From: Micromonospora fulviviridis
Lineage (GTDB): Bacteria; Actinomycetota; Actinomycetes; Mycobacteriales; Micromonosporaceae
Direction: 5' to 3'
Assembly (NCBI RefSeq): GCF_014648395.1
Contig: NZ_BMRA01000002.1
Coordinates: 186,001 to 250,000, forward strand
DNA length: 64,000 nt
Shown: piece after piece, positions 16,112 through 25,337 of the stretch
Layout: each line of letters begins with the position of its first letter
Numbering within the stretch: position 1 is the first letter of the stretch
Translations under genes and position numbers: made by a program
The notes under the pieces: model-generated
The model's database searches: none
Seen by the model: only the letters and a program-made list of their open reading frames with translations
Told to the model about the DNA's origin: nothing

Positions 16112-17176
16112 TCAGCGCATGCGGCGGCCTCGGGGCACCGGGTCGGTCTCGTCGTCGAACTCGCCGATGACCTCCTCGAGGAGGTCCTCCAGTGCGACGA
16201 AGCCGATGGGCCGGGTGGGGCCGCCGCCGTTGCTGACCAGCGCCAGCTGGGCCTGCCGGCCCCGCATGGCGGCCACCGCCTCGGTGACCGACGCCTCGCC
16301 GGGCAGGGTGAACGCCGGGGTCATCAGCTCCTCCGCGGTGGCGGGCCGGCCGGTGGTGACCGCGCGGACCGCCTCGCGGACGTGGACGAGGCCGCAGACC
16401 TCGCCGCCCGCGTCGACCACGGCCAGCCGGGACCGGCCGCTGTCCCGGGAGACGTGCTCGATCCGCTCGGCGGTGTCGTCCCGGCGTACCGTGACGATCC
16501 GGTCGAACGGCTCCATCACCTGCGCGACGCTGGTCCCCTGCAACTCCAGCATGCTGGTCAGCATCTGGTGCTGCTCGGCGCCGAGCAGCCCGTGTTCGCG
16601 GGACTGCTCCAGCAGGATCCGCAGCTCGTCCGGGCCGTGCACCTGGGCGAGCTGGTCCTGCTGGCGGACGCCGACCAGCCGCAGCACGGCGTTCGCGAGG
16701 GCGTTGAGTGCGGACAGCACCGGGCGGGCGACCCGGGCGAAGGCCCGGAACGGCAGCGCCAGCAGCAAGGCCGAGCGCTCCGCGTCGGTGATGGCCCAGG
16801 ACTTCGGGGCCATCTCGCCGACCACCAGGTGCAGGAAGGTCACCAGGGCCAGCGCGAACAGCAGCCCGACCAGGTGACTGACCGCGTCCGGCAGCCCGAC
16901 CGCGTGCAGCAGCGGGCTGAGCAGGTGCTCGATGGCCGGCTCGGCCAGCGCGCCGAGGCCCAGGGTGCACAGGGTGATGCCGAGCTGGGCGCCGGCCAGC
17001 ATGAGGCTCAGCTCGCGGACGCCGTCCAGCGCCGCGCGGGCCGCCCGGCCGCCCCCGGCGGCCGACTGTTCCAGGCGGTACCGCTTCGCCGCGACCAGCG
17101 CGAACTCGGCCGCCACGAAGAAGCCGTTGAGCGCCAGGAGCACCGCGGAGAAGAAGAGCGCGAACCCGGGGCTCAT
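16112..17176 (-). CDS. CNNM/CorC-type transporter with CBS pair
   Basis: A 354-residue protein. An N-terminal CNNM membrane domain of three to four helices (about residues 5-180) starts MSPGFALFFSAVLLALNGFFVAAEFALVAA. A CBS pair follows at about 205-330, with VMEPFDRIVTVRRDDTAE, SRLAVVDAGGEVCGLVHVREAV and GFVALEDLLEEVIGEFDDE. Members export or gate magnesium or other divalent cations (family knowledge), and older annotations call them hemolysins. It lacks the C-terminal CorC-HlyC domain that its upstream partner has. The two genes overlap by four bases (ATGA), suggesting a heteromeric transporter. Confidence 0.88.
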   Translation of the reverse strand: MSPGFALFFSAVLLALNGFFVAAEFALVAAKRYRLEQSAAGGGRAARAALDGVRELSLMLAGAQLGITLCTLGLGALAEPAIEHLLSPLLHAVGLPDAVSHLVGLLFALALVTFLHLVVGEMAPKSWAITDAERSALLLALPFRAFARVARPVLSALNALANAVLRLVGVRQQDQLAQVHGPDELRILLEQSREHGLLGAEQHQMLTSMLELQGTSVAQVMEPFDRIVTVRRDDTAERIEHVSRDSGRSRLAVVDAGGEVCGLVHVREAVRAVTTGRPATAEELMTPAFTLPGEASVTEAVAAMRGRQAQLALVSNGGGPTRPIGFVALEDLLEEVIGEFDDETDPVPRGRRMR

Positions 17177-18528
17177 GCCGCCTCCTCCCCGTGCGCGCCG
17201 GCGGTCGTCCGAAGCCGGACGGAGTCGGCCACGTGCCGGTCCACGGCCAGCACCTCGACGAGGGCGCGCGGCTCGGCGTCCGGCTCCTCGCCGTCGACGG
17301 CGAGGGCGATCTCCAGCCGGTCGCCGACCTCGGGCACCCGGCCCAGCTCGCGCATGACCAGGCCGGAGAGGGTGTCGTACTCGGGCGCCTCGGGCAGCGC
17401 GATGCCGGTGCTGTCGGCGACCTCGTCGATCCGCCAGCGGGCCGGCACCACCCAGGAGCCGTCGTCCTGCCGGGCGGGCGCCCGCTCCGGCGGGTCGTCC
17501 TCGTCGCGGATCGGCCCGACCAGCTCCTCGGCGATGTCCTCCAGCGTGATCACGCCGGCGAAGCCGCCGTACTCGTCGACGACGCAGGCGAGCTGGCGGT
17601 GCCCGACCCGGAGCCGGTCCAGCACCGTCGGCAGCGGCAGCGTCTCCGGCACCAGCAACGGGGGTACGGCCACCGCGGCGACCCGGGTGGTCGCCCGCTC
17701 GGCCGGCGGCACGCCGAGCACGTCGGCGATGCCGACCACCCCGACCAGGTCGTCGACGCCCTCGGCGCCGCGCACGGGGAACCGGGAGTGGCCCGTGTCG
17801 AGCAGCTCGACGACGCGGCTGACCGGCTCGTCGGCCCGTACGGTGTGCACGTCGACCCGGGGGACCATGGCCTCCCCGGCGGTCAGCTCCCGGAAGTCGA
17901 GGCCCCGGTCGAGCAGGTCGGACATCTCGGCGTCGAGGTGCCCCTCCTCCCGGGACTCGGCGATGATCTGTTCCAGGTCCTCCGGGGTGGCGCCGCTGGG
18001 CAGCTCCTCGATCGGCTCGATGCCGAACCGGCGGAGCAGCCGCACGGCGGCCCGGTCGAAGAGGGTGATCACCGGTCCGGCGATCCGCAGGTACATGAGG
18101 GTGGACCCGGCGAGCGCCCGGGCGAGCGGCTCGGCGCGGGCGATGGCCAGGTTCTTCGGGGCCAGCTCGCCGAGGACCATCTGGACCACGGTGGCGATGA
18201 GCAGGGCGAGCACGACCGACAGCGGCAGGGCCAGCCCGCTGGAGACCCCGGCGAGGCCGAGCAGGTCGGCCAGCCCGGCGCCCAGGTACGGCTCGGCGGC
18301 GTAACCGACCAGCAGGGCGGTCACGGTGATGCCGAGCTGGGCGCCGGAGAGCATGAACGAGAGCCGGCCGGTCACCTCCAGGGCCCGGGCGGCGGCGCGG
18401 TCGCCACCGTCGGCGAGCTGCTTGAGCTTGCCCCGGTCCACGGCGACGTAACCGAACTCCTGGGCCACGAAGTAACCGGTGGCGGCGGTGAGCACGATGA
18501 TGAGGACGAGTCCGACGAGGATCAACAC
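17173..18528 (-). CDS. CNNM transporter with CBS and CorC_HlyC domains
   Basis: A 451-residue paralogue of the next gene. The N-terminal CNNM domain (MLILVGLVLIIVLTAATGYFVAQEFGYVAVDRGKLKQLA, then LSGAQLGITVTALLVGYAAEPYLG) runs to about residue 200. A CBS pair at about 215-345 ends LACVVDEYGGFAGVITLEDIAEELVGPIRDE. A transporter-associated CorC_HlyC domain occupies about 360-440 (WVVPARWRIDEVADSTGIALPE). A divalent-cation role is inferred from the family. It is first in a two-gene operon whose likely -10, TAAAAT, lies about 100 bases upstream. Confidence 0.88.
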   Translation of the reverse strand: MLILVGLVLIIVLTAATGYFVAQEFGYVAVDRGKLKQLADGGDRAAARALEVTGRLSFMLSGAQLGITVTALLVGYAAEPYLGAGLADLLGLAGVSSGLALPLSVVLALLIATVVQMVLGELAPKNLAIARAEPLARALAGSTLMYLRIAGPVITLFDRAAVRLLRRFGIEPIEELPSGATPEDLEQIIAESREEGHLDAEMSDLLDRGLDFRELTAGEAMVPRVDVHTVRADEPVSRVVELLDTGHSRFPVRGAEGVDDLVGVVGIADVLGVPPAERATTRVAAVAVPPLLVPETLPLPTVLDRLRVGHRQLACVVDEYGGFAGVITLEDIAEELVGPIRDEDDPPERAPARQDDGSWVVPARWRIDEVADSTGIALPEAPEYDTLSGLVMRELGRVPEVGDRLEIALAVDGEEPDAEPRALVEVLAVDRHVADSVRLRTTAGAHGEEAA

Positions 18529-18594
18529 GGGACGTTCAGGGCTCCCGGGGCCGTCGGGTCCAGAGGTTGCCGGGCACGACCCGGCTGGCTACTG

Positions 18595-18610
18595 CTGCCC
18601 TCCTGGGCAG
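18595..18610. terminator. Small hairpin after the mnh operon
   Basis: CTGCCC-TCCT-GGGCAG, 80 bases past the mnhG stop and 67 bases before the CNNM start. The stem is only 6 bp, so it is a weak candidate terminator or a feature of the CNNM leader. Confidence 0.35.
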
Positions 18611-18629
18611 AGGAGTCGATCATGTCGCC

Positions 18630-18635
18630 ATTTTA
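18630..18635 (-). promoter_or_regulatory. -10 element of the CNNM operon
   Basis: TAAAAT on the minus strand in an AT-rich island (CGATAAAATGG), giving a leader of about 95 bases before the first CNNM gene. No clear -35 is seen. Confidence 0.5.
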
Positions 18636-18689
18636 TCGGCGGCGGCTGGACGTCCGCTGAGGGTGCCGGAAGCCTCCCCGCTGTCCGGT

Positions 18690-19022
18690 TCACCGCCCGG
18701 CCAACTCGTCGACGTCCAGCAGGTCCCGGTCGATCCGCCCCGAGCGGTAGGCGGCCCGCCCGATCATCTGCGCGGCGACCGGCGCGGTGGCCAGCTGGAA
18801 GACCGCCACCAGCGCGATCATGCCCAGATCCGACGGCGTACGCAGGCGCAGCGCCAGGCCGACGAGGAGCAGCAGCACACCGAGCACCTGCGGCTTGGTG
18901 GCGGCGTGCATCCGGTCCAGCACGTCCGGGAAGCGCAGCACGCCGATCCCGGCGACCAGGCTGAGCAGCGCCCCGGCCAGCAGGCAGAGCCCGCCGAGCC
19001 AGTCCGCGACGGTCCCGATCAT
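18690..19022 (-). CDS. mnhG: Na+/H+ antiporter subunit G
   Basis: A 110-residue membrane protein with three hydrophobic segments and the MnhG/MrpG pattern GVLRFPDVLDRMHAATKPQVLGVLLLLVGLAL. It is part of the multisubunit Mrp/Mnh antiporter that exchanges cytoplasmic Na+ for H+ at alkaline pH. It is the last gene of the A-G operon on the minus strand, 34 bases after mnhF. Confidence 0.93.
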   Translation of the reverse strand: MIGTVADWLGGLCLLAGALLSLVAGIGVLRFPDVLDRMHAATKPQVLGVLLLLVGLALRLRTPSDLGMIALVAVFQLATAPVAAQMIGRAAYRSGRIDRDLLDVDELAGR

Positions 19023-19056
19023 GGAGTGCGCCCCTGCATCCGGGGGCGCCGGGCGG

Positions 19057-19320
19057 TCACGCGTCCTCCCGGACGGCGAAGCGGACCAGGGACACCGAGC
19101 CGACGAAGCCGAGCAGGGAGAGCACCACGAGCACCGGCAGCGTGGTGGCGTGGCGGTTGACGGCCGCCTCCGCGCCCACGGCGCCCAGCATGGTGGCGAG
19201 CAGCAGGTCGGCGGCGACGACCCGGTCGAGCAGGGACGGGCCGCGGTAGATCCGGGCCAGGGCGAGCAGCGCGGTGACCGAGAGCAGCACGGTCAGCGCG
19301 ACGGCGAGGAGCACGGTCAC
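19057..19320 (-). CDS. mnhF: Na+/H+ antiporter subunit F
   Basis: An 87-residue subunit with three membrane helices and the family segment ARIYRGPSLLDRVVAADLLLATMLGAVG. It overlaps the mnhE stop by four bases and precedes mnhG, the standard order of Mrp operons. Confidence 0.93.
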   Translation of the reverse strand: MTVLLAVALTVLLSVTALLALARIYRGPSLLDRVVAADLLLATMLGAVGAEAAVNRHATTLPVLVVLSLLGFVGSVSLVRFAVREDA

Positions 19321-19973
19321 GGATGGTTCCTCCGATCGACGGGTTCGGGACTGAGCTGGCGTACCTCCGCGGGGGAGCCGACGGCGCGGACGATGCGCCG
19401 TTCGACGGCGAGGATCCGCTCCCGGCTGCCGGTCAGGTCCTCGGGCCCGCGGACGTCGAGGACGTGGACGTAGAGCACCCCGTTGTCGCGGTCCACCTCG
19501 AGGATCAGGGTCCCCGGCACCAGGGAGATCACCTCGGCGGTGAGCGCCAGGTTGAGGTCGGTGCGGATCCGCAGCGGCACCGCGATGATGGCGCCGCGCG
19601 GGCGGTAGCCGGGGCGCAGCGCGACGGCGGCGACGTGCAGGCTGGCGCTGACCAGTTCGCCGGCGAAGGTGACCGCGAGGACCAGCAGCGGGCCCGGTCG
19701 CAGCCGCCCGCCGAAGGTGACCGGCGGGAGCGGGAAGAAGAGCAGCACGGCCGCGCCGACCACCAGGCCGGCGAGCACGTTGCCCCAGGACAGGTCGCCC
19801 CAGAGCAGCAGCCAGATGGCGACCAGCCAGCCGAGCGCGATGGCCTGGTCGCGCCGCCGTCCGCCGCGGCCCACGGTGGGCGCGGGGGCGTCGGGCGCCA
19901 GGCTGGGCGGCGGCCGGCCGGCCGCCGGCTCCCCGTCGCCGGCCGCCCGGCCCGCCGGCAGGTCGTCGGTCAC
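19317..19973 (-). CDS. mnhE: Na+/H+ antiporter subunit E
   Basis: A 218-residue subunit. The first 45 residues are a hydrophilic Pro/Ala/Gly-rich extension. The MnhE domain follows, with two or three helices (ALGWLVAIWLLLWGDLSWGNVLAGLVVGAAVLLFF) and the cytoplasmic part LRIRTDLNLALTAEVISLVPGTLILEVDRDNGVLYVHVLDV. GTG at 19973 is chosen because it forms a GTGA overlap with the mnhD stop. The extension is longer than is typical in Firmicutes. Confidence 0.92.
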   Translation of the reverse strand: MTDDLPAGRAAGDGEPAAGRPPPSLAPDAPAPTVGRGGRRRDQAIALGWLVAIWLLLWGDLSWGNVLAGLVVGAAVLLFFPLPPVTFGGRLRPGPLLVLAVTFAGELVSASLHVAAVALRPGYRPRGAIIAVPLRIRTDLNLALTAEVISLVPGTLILEVDRDNGVLYVHVLDVRGPEDLTGSRERILAVERRIVRAVGSPAEVRQLSPEPVDRRNHP

Positions 19974-21478
19974 GGCACGTCCACCGGCAGGACCGCCCGG
20001 ACGTACGGGGTGCGCTGGCGCAGGTCGGTGGCGGCGTCCACGGTGACCCGGAACAGCGGGCCGGCGGCCAGGGTGAGCGCCAGGCCGAGCACCACCAGGG
20101 CGGCGGTGGCCCCGACCATCAGCCCGGGCAGCCGGACGGCCGGGCGCGCGGTGGCCAGCCGGGGCGCCCGCCAGAACGCGATGTTCCACACCCGGGAGGC
20201 GGCGTAGAGGGTGAGCAGGCTGGTCAGGGCGCCCGCCCCGACCACCACGGCGGGCAGCGTCCCACCGGCCGCCACGCCGGCCTGGAGCAGGCCGAGCTTG
20301 CCGAGGAAGCCGGAGAACGGCGGGATGCCGGCCAGGTTCATGGCCGGCACGAAGAAGAGCACGGCGAGCAGCGGGGCGATCCGGGCCAGGCCGCCGAGCC
20401 GGCGCAGGTCGGTGCTGCCGGCGCGCTCCTCGACCAGGCCGGCGACCAGGAAGAGGGTGGTCTGGATGGTGATGTGGTGCACCACGTAGAAGATCGCCCC
20501 GGCCAGGCCGGCCACGCTGCTCAGCGCCACCCCGAAGATCATGTAGCCGATGTGGCTGACCAGGGTGAACGAGAAGAGCCGCTTCAGGTCGGACTGGGCC
20601 GCCGCGCCGAGGATGCCGACCACCATGGTCAACCCGGCCACCACCATGAGCAGGCCGGAGACCTGGCCGCCGGGGAAGAGCAGGGTCTCGGTGCGGATGA
20701 TCGCGTACACGCCGACCTTGGTGAGCAGGCCGGCGAAGACCGCGGTGACCGGGGCGGGCGCCGTCGGGTAGCTGTCCGGCAGCCAGGCGGAGACCGGGAA
20801 GACCGCCGCCTTGATGGCGAAGGCGAGCAGCAGGGTGAGCTGAAGCGCCAGGCGTACGCCGGGCGACAGTGCGTCGAGCCGGCCGGCGAGCTGCGCCATG
20901 TTCAGAGTGCCGGTGGCCGCGTACACCAGCCCCACCGCGGCCAGGAAGATCATCGACGACAGGATGCTGACCACCACGTACGTCGAGCCGGTGCGGATCC
21001 GGGTCTCGGTGCCGCCGAGGGTGATCAGCACGAAGCTCGCGGCCAGCAGGATCTCGAAGCCGACGAAGAGGTTGAACAGGTCCCCGGCCAGGAAGGCGTT
21101 GGTCACGCCGGCGGTGAGCACCAGGTAGGTGGGGTGGTAGATGCTCACGGGCGCCGTCTCGCCGGTCTCCCCCCGTCCCTGGCCGATCGAGTAGAGCAGC
21201 ACGCAGAGGGTGACCGCCGAGGAGACCACCAGCATCAGCGCGGCCAGTTGGTCGGCGACCAGCACGATGCCGACCGGCGCGGGCCAACCGCCCACCCGGA
21301 CCACCACCGGCCCGTGCCGGTACGCCTCGACCAGCAGCGCCACCGCCACCGCCAGGGTGGTGGTCAGCCCGATCACGCTGACCAGCCGCTGCAACCGGGG
21401 CCGGTTGGTCAGGATCAGGGTGAGCGCCGCGCCGAGCAGCGGCACCACCACGGGCAGCGGCACCAGGGCGGCGCTCAT
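19970..21478 (-). CDS. mnhD: Na+/H+ antiporter subunit D
   Basis: A 502-residue proton-pumping-type subunit related to NuoM/NuoN of complex I. About 14 hydrophobic segments are present. The conserved core includes the NAFLAGDLFNLFVGFEILLAASFVLI helix with its Glu, and LLLAFAIKAAVFPVSAWLPDSYPTAPAPVTAVFAGLLTKVGVYAI with the functional Lys residues. It overlaps mnhC upstream and mnhE downstream by four bases each. Confidence 0.94.
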   Translation of the reverse strand: MSAALVPLPVVVPLLGAALTLILTNRPRLQRLVSVIGLTTTLAVAVALLVEAYRHGPVVVRVGGWPAPVGIVLVADQLAALMLVVSSAVTLCVLLYSIGQGRGETGETAPVSIYHPTYLVLTAGVTNAFLAGDLFNLFVGFEILLAASFVLITLGGTETRIRTGSTYVVVSILSSMIFLAAVGLVYAATGTLNMAQLAGRLDALSPGVRLALQLTLLLAFAIKAAVFPVSAWLPDSYPTAPAPVTAVFAGLLTKVGVYAIIRTETLLFPGGQVSGLLMVVAGLTMVVGILGAAAQSDLKRLFSFTLVSHIGYMIFGVALSSVAGLAGAIFYVVHHITIQTTLFLVAGLVEERAGSTDLRRLGGLARIAPLLAVLFFVPAMNLAGIPPFSGFLGKLGLLQAGVAAGGTLPAVVVGAGALTSLLTLYAASRVWNIAFWRAPRLATARPAVRLPGLMVGATAALVVLGLALTLAAGPLFRVTVDAATDLRQRTPYVRAVLPVDVP

Positions 21479-21957
21479 GGCTCCTCACCGCGCCGGCGCA
21501 GCCGGCGCAGCGCCGGCTCCGGGTCGACCTGTTCCGGGTCGTTGTCCGGCCCCTCGCCGCCGAGGTCCGCCGTGGACACCTCGTTGCGCTCGGCGAGCCG
21601 GACGATCTGCCGGTCCTCCAGGTCGTCCTGCACCTCGTCGTCGCCGGTCAGGTACCAGCTCCGGTAGGCCACCGCGAGCAGGAACGCGGTCAGCCCGAAC
21701 GTGATCACCACAGCGGTGAGCACCATGGCCTGCGGCAGCGCGTCGCTCATCGCGGCGCTCGGCGCGCTGCCGACCAGCGGCGCGGCCCCGGACCGGCCCC
21801 CGAGCAGGATCAGCAGGTTCACCCCGTTGCCGAGCAGGATGACGCCGAGCAGGATCCGGGTCAGGCTCCGCTCCAGCAGCAGGGTGACGCCGGTGGCCAC
21901 GAGCACCCCGACGGCGATCACCAGCACCAGGGTCGGCCCGGCCGCGCCCCGGGTCAC
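21475..21957 (-). CDS. mnhC: Na+/H+ antiporter subunit C
   Basis: A 160-residue NuoK-like subunit with three helices and the family core LTRILLGVILLGNGVNLLILL and DALPQAMVLTAVVITFGLTAFLLAVAYR. An acidic, charged C-terminal tail of about 50 residues follows the last helix and is an extension relative to short homologues. The start is GTG, 55 bases after the mnhA stop. Confidence 0.93.
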   Translation of the reverse strand: MTRGAAGPTLVLVIAVGVLVATGVTLLLERSLTRILLGVILLGNGVNLLILLGGRSGAAPLVGSAPSAAMSDALPQAMVLTAVVITFGLTAFLLAVAYRSWYLTGDDEVQDDLEDRQIVRLAERNEVSTADLGGEGPDNDPEQVDPEPALRRLRRRGEEP

Positions 21958-22012
21958 CGCGGCACCTCTGTTCGCGACTGCGGGGCTCGCGGAACCGGCT
22001 CACTCCTCGCGC

Positions 22013-24847
22013 TCACGGGCCCTCCCCCTCGCGCTGGACGGCGAGCCCCCGGCCGGGTTCGCCGGCCGCCTCGACGTGCCGGTCCACCTCGGCGCCGAGG
22101 CTGCGCAGGATGTCCAGCACCAGACCGACCACGATCAGGTAGACGCCGATGTCGAAGAAGAGCGACGTGACCAGGTAGAAGTGGTCGACCAGCGGCAGCC
22201 AGAGGTCCACCTTCACGCTCTCCAGCACCCGGCCGGTGAGGAGCAGCCCGAGCACGCCGCCCCCGACCGAGACGGCCAGGCCCGCGCCGAGCACCGTGCC
22301 CGCCCCGACCGGCGCCGCCTCGGCCAGCTCGTACCGGCCGCCGGCCAGGTAGCGGAGGGTCAGCGCGAGGCTGGCCACCAGGCCGCCGGAGAAGCCGCCG
22401 CCCGGGGCGTTGTGCCCGGAGAAGAGGAGGAACAGCGAGAAGAGCAGCACCGTGTGGAAGATCAGCCGGGTGACCACCTCGAAGACGATCGAGCGGCGAC
22501 GCTCGTGCAGCGTGGCCCCGCCCCGCAGCCAGACCGTCCGCCGGTCCGTGCGCGACCGGACCGGGCCGGGTCGGCGCGGCCGGGGCCCGGTGCGGGACCG
22601 CTCGAAGATCAGGCTGGCCACCCCGGTCGCGGTCACCACCAGCACCGAGATCTCCCCCATGGTGTCCCAGGCCCGGATGTCCACAAGCGTCACGTTGACC
22701 ACGTTGCGGCCGTAGCCCTGCGCCACGGCCAGGTCGGGGAAGGCCGCCGAGATCGACGGGGTACGCCGGGCGCCGGCCGCGGCCAGCGCCAGGCCCGCCA
22801 TGACCAGGCCGGCGGCCACCCCGATGCCGCGGCGCACCCAGCGACTGCGGCGCAGCGGGCGGGCCGAGAAGCGCTCCGGCAGCCGGCGCAGCACCAGCAC
22901 GAAGACCGCGATGGTGGCGGTCTCCACCAGGAACTGGGTGAGCGCCACGTCGGGCGCGCCGTAGAGGACGAACATCATCGCGGTGCCGTAGCCGGTGACG
23001 CCGACCAGCAGCATGGCGGTGAGCCGGCGCCGGGCGCCCACCGCGAGCAGCGCGGCCACCGCGATCACCACGCAGACCACCAGCTGGGCCGGGTTGTCCC
23101 AGACGGCGATCTCGGTGAGCCACGGCCGGGTGGCCAGCATGGCGCCGCCCGGCACCAGCACCAGGACGACCAGCACGGTGCCGAGGTACTGCGGCAGGGC
23201 GCCGCGCTGGGTGGCGCCGGTGACCTCGATGGCGAACCGGTCGAACCGGTGGGTGACCCACTCGTACCCCTGGTTGCCGCCGACCGGCGAGCGCAGCCGC
23301 GTCAACGCGGGGGCGAGCGGGCCGCGGACCAGGTGCAGCACCACCCCGCCGGCGATCACCACGGCGGAGAGGCCGAGCGCCAGGGTCGGTCCGTGCCAGA
23401 GCGCCAGTTTCTCCTCGACCGGGCCGAACAGCTCGGCGTACGGGCGGAGCAGGCCGCCCAGCCAGCCGGCGGCCGGGCCGGCAGCGAGCCCGGCGACGGC
23501 CAGCAGGGCAGGGGGTACGAGCATCGCGGCGGGCGGCCGCTCCACGTCGGTGACCGGGACGCCCGGCCGCGAGCCGAACGCGCCCCAGAGGAACCGGATG
23601 CTGTACGCGACGGTCAGCGCGCTCCCCACGACCAGCACGGCGAGCACCACCGGCCGCCCGGTGAACGCGCCGAGCACCGCCTCCTTCGCCACGAAGCCGA
23701 GCAGCGGCGGCAGGCCGGCCATCGAGGCGGCGGCCAGCGCGGCGAACGTGGCGAGCACCGGCGCGCTCCGGCCCACCCCGGACAGGTCGCGCAGGTCCCG
23801 GCTGCCGGCGCTGTGGTCGAGGATGCCGACGACGAGGAAGAGCGCCGCCTTGAACAGGGCGTGCGCCAGCAGCATGGCGACGCCGGCGAGGGCCGCCTTC
23901 GGGGTGCCCGCGCCGAGCACCACGGTGAGCAGGCCGAGCTGGCTGACCGTCCCGTACGCCAGCAGCAGTTTGAGGTCGGTCTGCCGCAGCGCCGCCCAGC
24001 CCCCGGCGACCAGGGTGAGCAGCCCGGCGACCACGGTGACCGGCCGCCACGGCCCGGCCGGCGCGAGCGCCGGGCCGAGCAGCCCGACCAGGAACACCCC
24101 GGCCTTCACCATGGCGGCCGCGTGCAGGTAGGCGCTGACCGGGGTGGGCGCCGCCATCGCCACCGGCAGCCACGAGGTGAACGGGAAGACCGCGGACTTG
24201 GCGAGGGCGCCGGTGAGCACGAGCAGCACCGCGACCGCCAGGTAGCCGCCGCCGGGCAGCGGCGCGGCGGTGACGACCGACCACCGGTAGCTGCCGACGT
24301 GGTGGCCGAGCAGCAGGAAGCCGACCAGCATGGCCAGCCCGCCGAAGGTGGTGACGGTCAGCGCCTGGGCGGCCGCCCACCGGCTGGACCGCCGCTCGGT
24401 GCTGTGCCCGATCAGCAGGTAGGAGAAGACCGTGGTCAGCTCCCAGAAGACGTAGAGCAGCAGCAGGTCGTCGGAGACGACCAGGCCGAGCATCGCCCCG
24501 GCGAAGGCGACCATGACGGCCGCGAAGCGGGCCAGGCCCGCCGAGCCGGCGTGGAAGTAGCGGGCGGAGTAGACCAGCACCAGCGCGCCGACGCCGCCGA
24601 CCAGCAGCAGCATCAGCCAGGACAGGGTGGTGACCCGCAGCGCCACGTCGAGGTGGAGCTCCGCGATCCACGGGTACGTCTCGACGACCGCGCCGCCGTC
24701 GCGGACCGCGCCGGTGTGCGCCACCGCCCAGCCGAAGGTGGCCGCCGGGGCGAGGGCGAGCAGCAGGCACGCGCGGGGGCCCCACCGGCGGACCAGCAGC
24801 GGGGCGGACAGGGCCGCCACCAGGTGCAGGATCAGCAGGACGAGCAC
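22013..24847 (-). CDS. mnhA: Na+/H+ antiporter fused subunits A and B
   Basis: A 944-residue membrane protein. Residues about 1-770 are the NuoL/MnhA-like part, with FWELTTVFSYLLIGHSTERRSSRWAAAQAL, FTSWLPVAMAAPTPVSAYLHAAAMVKAGVFL and LLLAYGTVSQLGLL. Residues about 790-925 are an MnhB domain with LIFHTVLLFSLFLLFSGHNAPGGGFSGGLVASLALTLRYLAGG. The A-B fusion explains why the operon has no separate mnhB. The start is GTG with GGGAG six bases upstream. It is the first gene of the antiporter operon. Confidence 0.93.
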   Translation of the reverse strand: MLVLLILHLVAALSAPLLVRRWGPRACLLLALAPAATFGWAVAHTGAVRDGGAVVETYPWIAELHLDVALRVTTLSWLMLLLVGGVGALVLVYSARYFHAGSAGLARFAAVMVAFAGAMLGLVVSDDLLLLYVFWELTTVFSYLLIGHSTERRSSRWAAAQALTVTTFGGLAMLVGFLLLGHHVGSYRWSVVTAAPLPGGGYLAVAVLLVLTGALAKSAVFPFTSWLPVAMAAPTPVSAYLHAAAMVKAGVFLVGLLGPALAPAGPWRPVTVVAGLLTLVAGGWAALRQTDLKLLLAYGTVSQLGLLTVVLGAGTPKAALAGVAMLLAHALFKAALFLVVGILDHSAGSRDLRDLSGVGRSAPVLATFAALAAASMAGLPPLLGFVAKEAVLGAFTGRPVVLAVLVVGSALTVAYSIRFLWGAFGSRPGVPVTDVERPPAAMLVPPALLAVAGLAAGPAAGWLGGLLRPYAELFGPVEEKLALWHGPTLALGLSAVVIAGGVVLHLVRGPLAPALTRLRSPVGGNQGYEWVTHRFDRFAIEVTGATQRGALPQYLGTVLVVLVLVPGGAMLATRPWLTEIAVWDNPAQLVVCVVIAVAALLAVGARRRLTAMLLVGVTGYGTAMMFVLYGAPDVALTQFLVETATIAVFVLVLRRLPERFSARPLRRSRWVRRGIGVAAGLVMAGLALAAAGARRTPSISAAFPDLAVAQGYGRNVVNVTLVDIRAWDTMGEISVLVVTATGVASLIFERSRTGPRPRRPGPVRSRTDRRTVWLRGGATLHERRRSIVFEVVTRLIFHTVLLFSLFLLFSGHNAPGGGFSGGLVASLALTLRYLAGGRYELAEAAPVGAGTVLGAGLAVSVGGGVLGLLLTGRVLESVKVDLWLPLVDHFYLVTSLFFDIGVYLIVVGLVLDILRSLGAEVDRHVEAAGEPGRGLAVQREGEGP

Positions 24848-24926
24848 GCGTACTCCCGGTCGAGGTGACAGCGCGGCGGGGCACGCTGCGGCCAGGACCG
24901 ATCACACGCCACATTCCCGCCCAACC

Positions 24927-24950
24927 GGGCGGTTTTCGGGAAACCCGCCC
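24927..24950. terminator. Hairpin upstream of mnhA
   Basis: GGGCGGTTTT / AAACCCGCCC with a single bulge and a short loop. It lies 18 bases past the stop of the unknown gene at 24969 and 80 bases before mnhA, so it probably separates the two units. Confidence 0.55.
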
Positions 24951-24968
24951 GACGCTCGGGCCTCCCCC

Positions 24969-25337
24969 TCAGCGCAGGGCGGGGTCGGGGGCGGAGCGGT
25001 CGCGGCGGGGCGTCTCGACCAGCAGGTCCGGGCGGCCGAGCTGGCGGACCGCCTTGTTGACCACACGCTGGGCGGCGGCGAGGGAGCGCACCGGCAGCAG
25101 CTTGCCTCGGCTCTCGCGGCGCAGGACGAAGTAGTGCACCGCGGCGCGGACCAGCCCCCGGTCGGCGGCGCTGGAGTGGGCGGTGGCGACGACCAGCTCA
25201 CGCAGGCAGCGGGCCAGGTCCTCGGCCAGTTCGAGCTCGGGGCCGTGCAGACCGGTGCGGAGCGTGGCGAGGTGACTGTCGACCTTGCGGATGAGCACGT
25301 CGGTCCCGGACCCGCCGCCTCGCCCCTGCACGGTCAT
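24969..25337 (-). CDS. Conserved protein of unknown function
   Basis: A 122-residue soluble protein that I do not recognise. After a short Gly-rich N-terminus it looks all-helical: VLIRKVDSHLATLRTGLHGPELELAEDLARCLRELVVATA, then VRAAVHYFVLRRESRGKLLPVRSLAAAQRVVNKAVRQL. There is one cysteine, no signal peptide and no membrane helix. ATG at 25337 is preferred because GGAGGG lies six bases upstream. It is divergent from lhr, and a symmetric GTTAAGT / ACTTAAC site lies between them. Confidence 0.7.
   Translation of the reverse strand: MTVQGRGGGSGTDVLIRKVDSHLATLRTGLHGPELELAEDLARCLRELVVATAHSSAADRGLVRAAVHYFVLRRESRGKLLPVRSLAAAQRVVNKAVRQLGRPDLLVETPRRDRSAPDPALR

Noticed and set aside
18567-18660. Small plus-strand frame ending MSPFYRRRLDVR upstream of mnhG
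   Set aside because: It is antisense to the CNNM leader, and the AT-rich core is better explained as the TAAAAT promoter element.
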